Source: Shewanella aquimarina
GTDB lineage: Bacteria; Pseudomonadota; Gammaproteobacteria; Enterobacterales; Shewanellaceae
Assembly (NCBI RefSeq): GCF_023349185.1
Contig: NZ_JAKIKY010000008.1
Location: 62,001 to 126,000 of the forward strand
Length of the DNA: 64,000 bases
Direction of reading: 5' to 3'
The first letter of the stretch is position 1, and each line of letters opens with the position of its first letter. Shown in pieces: positions 59,309-64,000 of the stretch. Position numbers and translations under genes: made by a program. The notes under the pieces are model-generated. The model searched no databases and was not told the origin of the DNA. It saw nothing but the letters and a program-made list of their open reading frames with translations.

Positions 59309-59872
59309 ATGAAAAAACAGAGTTTATTATTGGCGAGTGTGCTGTTGTTGAGTACCTCTGCTGTGTCGGCAGTCGAGGTGGCGGGGGTTGATGTTGCCGA
59401 CACCATGACCTCTCAGGAGCAGGTGCTGCAACTTAATGGTGCAGGTGTTCGCAGTAAGTTCTTCATGGATCTCTATGTGGGATCCCTCTATACGGTTGGT
59501 CCTACCGATCAGGCCGCCAATGTAGTCGATGGCGAACAAATTTCCGCGATTCGGCTCAACATCACCTCGGGCATGATCACCTCAGAGAAGATGACCGAGG
59601 CGATGCATGATGGCTTCGACCGCGCGACCGATGGAGACACCAGCGCCATTGCCGATAGCATCAACTCCTTTATTGCGACCTTTGCCGAGCCGATCAAGGA
59701 GGGCGATCAATTTACCTTAGTGAGCGTACCGGGTACTGGGATTGTCAGCTATAAAAATGGTCAGCAGCTGTCGGTCACCAGTGGCGAAGATTTCCGTAAG
59801 GCCGTGCTCGCGATTTGGTTGGGTGACAATCCAACGGATAAAGGGCTAAAGAAAGAGATGCTTAAAGGGTAA
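59309..59872 (+). CDS. Exported chalcone-isomerase-like domain protein
   Basis: A 187-residue protein with signal peptide (KKQSLLLASVLLLSTSAVSA-VE) and a chalcone-isomerase-like fold: LQLNGAGVRSKFFMDLYVGSLY, then AIRLNITSGMITSEKMTEAM and FRKAVLAIWLGDNPTD at the end. Bacterial members are periplasmic and not flavonoid enzymes; some may bind fatty acids or other hydrophobic ligands. GGAG lies 6 bases before the ATG. Its position between the barrel protein and a chemotaxis receptor suggests a ligand-binding role, by inference. Confidence 0.8.
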   Translation: MKKQSLLLASVLLLSTSAVSAVEVAGVDVADTMTSQEQVLQLNGAGVRSKFFMDLYVGSLYTVGPTDQAANVVDGEQISAIRLNITSGMITSEKMTEAMHDGFDRATDGDTSAIADSINSFIATFAEPIKEGDQFTLVSVPGTGIVSYKNGQQLSVTSGEDFRKAVLAIWLGDNPTDKGLKKEMLKG

Positions 59873-60052
59873 GTTTTAAGTCGGCCTGTTGCGGTCAGCA
59901 TTTGATGTGCCATCAGACTTGCCTCTATCAAATGAGCCAGTGTCGATGAGCCACTCCTGTTCACCCGGTGGTTGCAATGCAACGTCATGCTGATTAGCGA
60001 CAGGCTGGCTTAACTCGAGCCTGAGTTCTAACGTGGCAGGAGAGCAAAGCCT

Positions 60053-61510
60053 ATGACCCCTCTCGCTATCTGGCGCAAGTTGTTTTTCCCAAAGCGCCAT
60101 GGCTGGAATGATGATCAAGTTCGTTTGGTCGATACCCTGTTGTTCTTCACGCTGCTTTGCCTGTTTACAGGGCTATATAGCCTGATGAAATGGGCCCAGC
60201 AGCCCCATACCCTGTTGATGATCACCTCGATGATCTTAATCTCCGTCGAGGTGATCGCCGCCGCGACGATTCGCTTTCTGCGGCAGATAAACCTGGCGTT
60301 AAACCTGGGCTTCTTTGGCATGGTGTTGCATGCCCTCAACGTTATCTACCAGGGAGGTGGCATACTCACCTCCAGCCAGAGCCTCTGGGTTGCTGTGTTG
60401 ATTATCGCCTTCTATCTCACCGCCAATTTAGTCATGGCGACCCTTTGGAGTCTGGTCGTTATCGCCCTGTCGGCCGTGATGGTGCAGCAGGGATTGCAGC
60501 AGCAGATAGTGGTGACCATAGCTTTGTCTGAAGCCGGGGAGGCCATAGAGGCCTGGAGTGGCATGATACTCCCGCTTGTGGTCATAGTCGTCGCGCAGGG
60601 TTATAGCTGCGCGGCCCGGTTTAAGGCCAATCAGGCGCAGGCCGAAGCACAGCAAAATATGCAGTCGAGCGCCGCCAAGGCGCAGGCGGGCGAGCAGCGC
60701 CTCGGACAGGTGCTGACTCAGGCGAGTGAGGATGCCTCGGCCCTGTCTGGCGTCGCCACCGCGCTGGACACCCAGGCGTTGACACTTCATCGGCAGGTGA
60801 CTCAGCTTAATGTGAACTGCGAATCTCAGGCCAGTGCGGCCGAGCAGATGAGTCAGCAGGTGTCGCAGATGACCCAAGACATGCGCCAATCTGAACAGTT
60901 TATGGAGGAGCTAAAGGGGCGCTGCCAATCTATCGATCGCCGGGCGGCCAATAGCGCCCAATCCTTAGAGGCGTCCACCAACGCGATTGCGGCGATACTG
61001 AAAAGCAACCAGGAGATAGTCTCGGTCGCCGATCTCATTACCTCAGTGGCGGAGCAAACGAATCTACTGGCGCTAAACGCGGCAATTGAGGCGGCCAGGG
61101 CCGGCGAGTATGGACGAGGCTTTGCCGTGGTGGCGGAACAAGTCAGGGAGCTGTCGGCTAAGAGTAACCGCTCTGCGATAGAGATACGCCAGCTGCTCGG
61201 CAACAGCCGTGACGAGGTGATTCAAGGGCAAAGAGTGATAGAGCAGAGTGCGGAGGAGCTGACGCAGATCATCGACCAGATTGCCAGTGTGGTCCACGAC
61301 GTTAATCAACTGGCGGGGTTAATGACCCAGCAAGGAGAGGCGCTCACCCAGCTAAACTGTGCCAGCAGCGAGGTGGCTAGCAGTGTGGTGGGCACTAACC
61401 AAGTATCCGAATCGGTTGCTATTGAGGGCGAGCAGTTGGCCAAGCGGGTTGAGCAGCTGCAGGCGTTAGCCAATAGCCTGACTAAGGTTGTTCACTGCCA
61501 GGCGGGTTAG
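60053..61510 (+). CDS. Polytopic methyl-accepting chemotaxis protein
   Basis: A 485-residue receptor with about six membrane helices in the first 190 residues, no periplasmic sensor domain and no evident HAMP domain. A cytoplasmic coiled coil follows, and the highly conserved signalling tip ([20 protein letters not shown]) is at about residues 331-350. The likely input is therefore within the membrane or from a partner protein. It is 180 bases after the CHI-like gene on the same strand, so it may report on the membrane or periplasmic proteins upstream. There is no C-terminal CheR-docking pentapeptide; the protein ends VVHCQAG. Confidence 0.92.
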   Translation: MTPLAIWRKLFFPKRHGWNDDQVRLVDTLLFFTLLCLFTGLYSLMKWAQQPHTLLMITSMILISVEVIAAATIRFLRQINLALNLGFFGMVLHALNVIYQGGGILTSSQSLWVAVLIIAFYLTANLVMATLWSLVVIALSAVMVQQGLQQQIVVTIALSEAGEAIEAWSGMILPLVVIVVAQGYSCAARFKANQAQAEAQQNMQSSAAKAQAGEQRLGQVLTQASEDASALSGVATALDTQALTLHRQVTQLNVNCESQASAAEQMSQQVSQMTQDMRQSEQFMEELKGRCQSIDRRAANSAQSLEASTNAIAAILKSNQEIVSVADLITSVAEQTNLLALNAAIEAARAGEYGRGFAVVAEQVRELSAKSNRSAIEIRQLLGNSRDEVIQGQRVIEQSAEELTQIIDQIASVVHDVNQLAGLMTQQGEALTQLNCASSEVASSVVGTNQVSESVAIEGEQLAKRVEQLQALANSLTKVVHCQAG

Positions 61511-61516
61511 CATCTA

Positions 61517-61537
61517 AGGGTAGGGATGGCCTACCCT
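61517..61537. terminator. Hairpin between the chemotaxis gene and the small convergent gene
   Basis: AGGGTAGG (61517-61524) pairs with CCTACCCT (61530-61537), 5-base loop; no T-run follows, so termination strength is doubtful. Confidence 0.5.
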
Positions 61538-61549
61538 AATCGCTAACTT

Positions 61550-61723
61550 TCAGTAGAAATCGCCCCCCATGGCGCGTTTGAGGGCCGCCTCTTCGAGTAA
61601 CTCTTCCAGGCGACGTTTGACTTCGCGTCTGTGTTGCAGCTCACAGGCGGCCTTAGGGTTTTTGGGTGCTGTGATCGCTTCGATTTCAGCATCGTTCGGA
61701 ATAACATCGAGTAACTGAGCCAT
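61550..61723 (-). CDS. Small charged protein (57 residues), PA3496-like
   Basis: Too short for routine ORF calling but convincing: AGGA lies 7 bases before the ATG (complement of 61721-61723). The product starts MAQLLDVIPNDAEIEAI and ends in a strongly charged helix (RREVKRRLEELLEEAALKRA) followed by MGGDFY. The RRxxEELLEE...LKR ending resembles small putative envelope-integrity proteins of the PA3496 type; this is a tentative match. A different minus-strand frame over the same region (61543-61794) has no such features. A perfect 18-base dyad lies 124 bases upstream (61847-61864). Confidence 0.72.
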   Translation of the reverse strand: MAQLLDVIPNDAEIEAITAPKNPKAACELQHRREVKRRLEELLEEAALKRAMGGDFY

Positions 61724-61846
61724 AGTGAAATCCTCGTCAAATAAAGTGCTTGAGCACTCATTTGGTGCTGCTTAGCACTGAGCCGCTTTAACATAAAGTT
61801 AACTGAGTCAAAGCGTTAGCTAGTTTAGCGTCCTAAGGCCTGGGCA

Positions 61847-61864
61847 CATTAGCGAGCGCTAATG
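61847..61864. promoter_or_regulatory. Perfect 18-base operator-like palindrome
   Basis: CATTAGCG-AG-CGCTAATG: 8-base arms with a 2-base centre, upstream of the minus-strand small gene. No T-run follows on either strand, so it is more like a protein-binding site than a terminator. Confidence 0.5.
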
Positions 61865-62009
61865 AGAAAAATAGCAGGGGATTTTCAATTTTTGTTTGAT
61901 CGAGTTAACACATTTGTATTTGTCGATTTTCTCGACAAAAGCGGAGGGTGTTGGTGAGTGCTTGGATATTAATTAATTGTTTTTAAATGGAATAATTACA
62001 GAATAATAG

Positions 62010-62039
62010 TGAGTTGCCAGCTAAATTAGTGGCAACTCA
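62010..62039 (-). terminator. Hairpin after the TorF-like porin gene
   Basis: TGAGTTGCCA (62010-62019) pairs with TGGCAACTCA (62030-62039), 10-base loop, about 13 bases beyond the stop codon of the minus-strand gene; the T-run is weak. Confidence 0.65.
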
Positions 62040-62051
62040 TTTAAATTTAGA

Positions 62052-62744
62052 TCACAAATCGAAACTATAGCTGTAGCCTACCACCACTTTCGGATCGTCA
62101 CCGTCGAGGTCGGTATCGCTGACCAAGAAGGAGATGGTACCAAAGTCGGTCTCCTTATCCAGAGAGAGGGAGTAGTCGGCATAGTTGTCGGTATCGAACC
62201 AGGCGTTGACCACATCGCCGCTGGAGTAGCCATAGTGCGCCGAGAATGACAGGGTTTCCGATAGCGGGAAGCTGACACCTGCGTTGATGTAGCTGAGATC
62301 TTTCTCATCGAAAGGATCGGCTGCCACATCGCTATCGGCATTGACTACCTGTGAGTAGGCGAGGCTAAACCACTTCCAGCTCAGGGCCAGGGTGACTTCA
62401 CCGAAGTCTATGCTCGAATCGCTGTCGGGATAGGCGTAGTAGAGATAGCTGATGTCATAGCCAAAATCTTCCCCCACGCTGCCCGCATAGCCGCCGTAGA
62501 AGTCGATCTCGTAGCTGGTGTCGTCACCGAAATCCACATTAGAAGCCCATGTGCCTAAGTAAAGGCCGCTTTCGTGTTCGAAGTCTATGCCGCCTTGAAC
62601 CGCGGGTGCGTCTCCTGTCTGTGTGGCACCGCGCCACAAGTAGTTGGAGGTCGCACCAATGTTGCCCGTGACGCTAGCGCTGGTAGGTAAGGCCACTATC
62701 AAGGTGCCCGCGAGTAGGCTTAGGGTTCGCAATGCTTGTTTCAT
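62052..62744 (-). CDS. TorF-family putative outer-membrane porin
   Basis: A 230-residue exported barrel protein of the TorF/Gcw_chp type: signal peptide MKQALRTLSLLAGTLIVALPTS..., then the family start NIGATSNYLWRGATQTGDAP and EHESGLYLGTWASNVDFG (about 45-62). Repeated aromatic strands end with VVVGYSYSFDL. The ATG at 62744 (third codon of the open frame) has AAGGA 6 bases upstream. Such proteins are of unknown substrate, abundant in marine proteobacteria. The acidic strands may reflect a marine habitat. Confidence 0.88.
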   Translation of the reverse strand: MKQALRTLSLLAGTLIVALPTSASVTGNIGATSNYLWRGATQTGDAPAVQGGIDFEHESGLYLGTWASNVDFGDDTSYEIDFYGGYAGSVGEDFGYDISYLYYAYPDSDSSIDFGEVTLALSWKWFSLAYSQVVNADSDVAADPFDEKDLSYINAGVSFPLSETLSFSAHYGYSSGDVVNAWFDTDNYADYSLSLDKETDFGTISFLVSDTDLDGDDPKVVVGYSYSFDL

Positions 62745-62937
62745 ACTCATTCCTTCTTATTGGTCTATGGGAGCGGCCTTGCCTGTTGTTATGAGTATTG
62801 TCAGGCCGCGTACAAGCTATAGCGAAGAGTGTGCCAAATATTTATTGGTTATTTTTCAATTGGTTATTTTATTTGTGTCAGAGGTAGGCTAGCGATTGAT
62901 TAAAAATGAGGCAGAGGGTGCACTAGGAAGGTGCATA

Positions 62938-62964
62938 AAAAAACCTCCATGGCGGAGGTTTTTT
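62938..62964 (-). terminator. Terminator of the HU gene
   Basis: AAAAAACCTCC (62938-62948) pairs with GGAGGTTTTTT (62954-62964), 5-base loop; on the minus strand it is followed by T residues, 19 bases after the HU stop. Confidence 0.92.
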
Positions 62965-62983
62965 CGACGGATTAAATACCGAT

Positions 62984-63256
62984 TTAGTTTACGCTGTCTT
63001 TTAGCGTCTTACCGGCTTTAAACTTAGGTACTACAGCCGCTGGGATCTGAATTTCTTTGCCCGTCTGTGGGTTGCGGCCTGTACGTGCTGCACGGCTAGT
63101 GGTCTCGAAAGAACCAAAACCTACAATAGAGATTTTTTCGCCGTTCTTCATCGCTTCCGCTACCGTTTCTTCGAAAGACTTTAAGGCGCGAGCAGCTTCA
63201 GCTTTAGTGAGTTCAGCGCTTTCCGCTATTTTTGCAACAAGTTCAGTTTTATTCAT
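62984..63256 (-). CDS. DNA-binding protein HU
   Basis: A 90-residue histone-like protein: MNKTELVAKIAESAELTKAE, GFGSFETTSRAARTGRNPQTG (about residues 46-66, the DNA-intercalating arm) and a C-terminal KAGKTLKDSVN. Start at the complement of 63254-63256; the 13-residue upstream extension is non-homologous. HU bends and compacts DNA. The pattern fits HupA or HupB; which one cannot be decided from this window. Monocistronic with its own terminator. Confidence 0.96.
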   Translation of the reverse strand: MNKTELVAKIAESAELTKAEAARALKSFEETVAEAMKNGEKISIVGFGSFETTSRAARTGRNPQTGKEIQIPAAVVPKFKAGKTLKDSVN

Positions 63257-63507
63257 TTGGATAGTCTCTTCTTTCCGTAGATTTAGTAATACCAATTACA
63301 TTAGATACTTGCAATTGCTGGACTTAACATGCCACAAGCATCCCTATAATGAAAGCGGTTTTATGCGCCCAAAGGGTGCTTTCAGTCAAATTCAGTAAAA
63401 ATTTACCTTAGTGGCAGCAAAAAGTGGCCGATATTTCCCACTCTTGGCTTGAAAGGCTCACCAGACAAGGCTTGGGCCTTATTTGGCTCATTTACCAGGG
63501 GGATTAT

Positions 63508-63918
63508 TTAAGCCTCGCGCTTATCGCTTGTTTGCGCCGCTTGTGGCAGATACTGTTTCATGCTCTTAGAGAAGGCCATATACCACTGAAAACTCAAGAG
63601 TATGGTGACCACCAGGGCGATAGCCCAGATAGGCAGCTCCTGACCACGCACCACCACCTTAACGTCTTCAGGGGTGATCTGATAGGCGATCACCGCCGTG
63701 GCTCCAAGCGCCGTGAACCCCAGGGTTTGTATGCCAATATAGATCTTCAGCACCAGGCTAGCCCAGTTGGTGCGTGCGATCAGCCCGAACAGCACAGGGA
63801 TCACACCCAGGGTAAAGAGATCGAGTGTCTGGCTGTCTAACGCGCGCCAGCCGGCGAAAATGGCGATAACGATATAGAGGGCGATCAGTAGCAGTATGCT
63901 GGGAGTCGGTCGGTTCAT
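63508..63918 (-). CDS. Small four-helix membrane protein of unknown function
   Basis: A 136-residue inner-membrane protein with four hydrophobic segments (about 7-25, 36-52, 58-80 and 95-115) and a charged C-terminus (SDKREA). Not recognised; no conserved catalytic motif is evident. The minus frame is preferred over an overlapping plus frame (63424-63840) because of its regular transmembrane pattern and normal codon use. It lies upstream of HU on the same strand, with a 250-base gap that should hold the HU promoter. Confidence 0.7.
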   Translation of the reverse strand: MNRPTPSILLLIALYIVIAIFAGWRALDSQTLDLFTLGVIPVLFGLIARTNWASLVLKIYIGIQTLGFTALGATAVIAYQITPEDVKVVVRGQELPIWAIALVVTILLSFQWYMAFSKSMKQYLPQAAQTSDKREA

Positions 63919-64000
63919 CTTGGCTCTTGGGTGAATGATTTGCCCCGCAGTGTAGAAAAATGGTGCAAGTTAGTCCAATGCTTTGCCTAATTTGCCTGTC

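Larger units (their letters stand above)
61724..62051. other. Intergenic region upstream of the small gene
   Basis: A 328-base stretch between two minus-strand genes, AT-rich from about 61860. It holds the dyad at 61847-61864 and the hairpin at 62010-62039; no gene seen. Confidence 0.6.

Noticed and set aside
61543..61794. 83-codon minus-strand frame overlapping the small gene
   Set aside because: Low-quality, Ser/Arg-rich product; the other frame (61550-61723) has a good SD and a regular charged helix.
63424..63840. 138-codon plus-strand frame near the right edge
   Set aside because: Antisense to a protein with four regular membrane helices; its own product is rich in His, Gln and Arg, typical of shadow frames.

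Overview
The window looks like chromosomal DNA from a marine gammaproteobacterium, most probably Shewanella. This rests on gene content and order (priA next to argS, csrD followed by a complete MSHA pilus locus and then mreBCD-maf-rng-yhdP-nitrilase-tldD, then yjgA and pmbA) and on codon and base usage. No database search was possible, so the genus is an inference. There are no rRNA or tRNA genes, no CRISPR array and no intact insertion sequence or prophage.

Layout. 1-3862 (minus): priA and argS (argS runs off the left edge). 4142-7723 (plus): a short FimV-like protein, ribosomal protein L31, a secreted nuclease-fold protein and a short malic enzyme. 8043-26751 (plus): csrD followed by the full mannose-sensitive haemagglutinin (MSHA) type IV pilus cluster, mshI to mshQ, with two tandem major-pilin genes. 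It encodes the inner-membrane platform (MshI, I2, J, G), secretin (L), ATPases (M, E), pilins (A, A2, B, C, D, O, P) and the large adhesin-like MshQ. CsrD and the MshEN domain of MshE tie the pilus to c-di-GMP and Csr signalling. 26794-27062: a 269-bp MITE-like repeat with 19-bp terminal inverted repeats; half of another copy lies at 7880-7988. 27182-38540: cell shape and envelope genes mreBCD, maf, rng, yhdP, a nitrilase-family amidase and tldD.

38700-43378: a TolC / membrane-fusion / two-permease ABC-2 export cassette with no ATPase gene, lying between tldD and the yjgA-pmbA pair. 45693-49372: an arsenic operon (arsR, acr3, GAPDH, arsJ) able to deal with both arsenite and arsenate. 49541-50526: a divergent pair, a DUF2938 membrane protein and a MerR-type regulator, sharing a promoter of MerR/SoxR architecture. 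50733-52106: a sodium/alanine-type symporter. 52167-55109 (minus): a second ABC-2 exporter, complete except for an outer-membrane channel.

55110-56094 is an unusual gene-poor, T-rich kilobase. Its right end carries a CRP-like site, two tandem operator-like dyads and a leader hairpin. It precedes 56095-61510, the best candidate for an undescribed system: two paralogous multi-spanning membrane proteins (the second with a periplasmic domain), a small outer-membrane barrel-like protein, a periplasmic chalcone-isomerase-like protein and a polytopic methyl-accepting chemotaxis protein, all in one direction. The right end (minus strand) holds a 57-residue protein, a TorF-type putative porin, HU and a small four-helix membrane protein.
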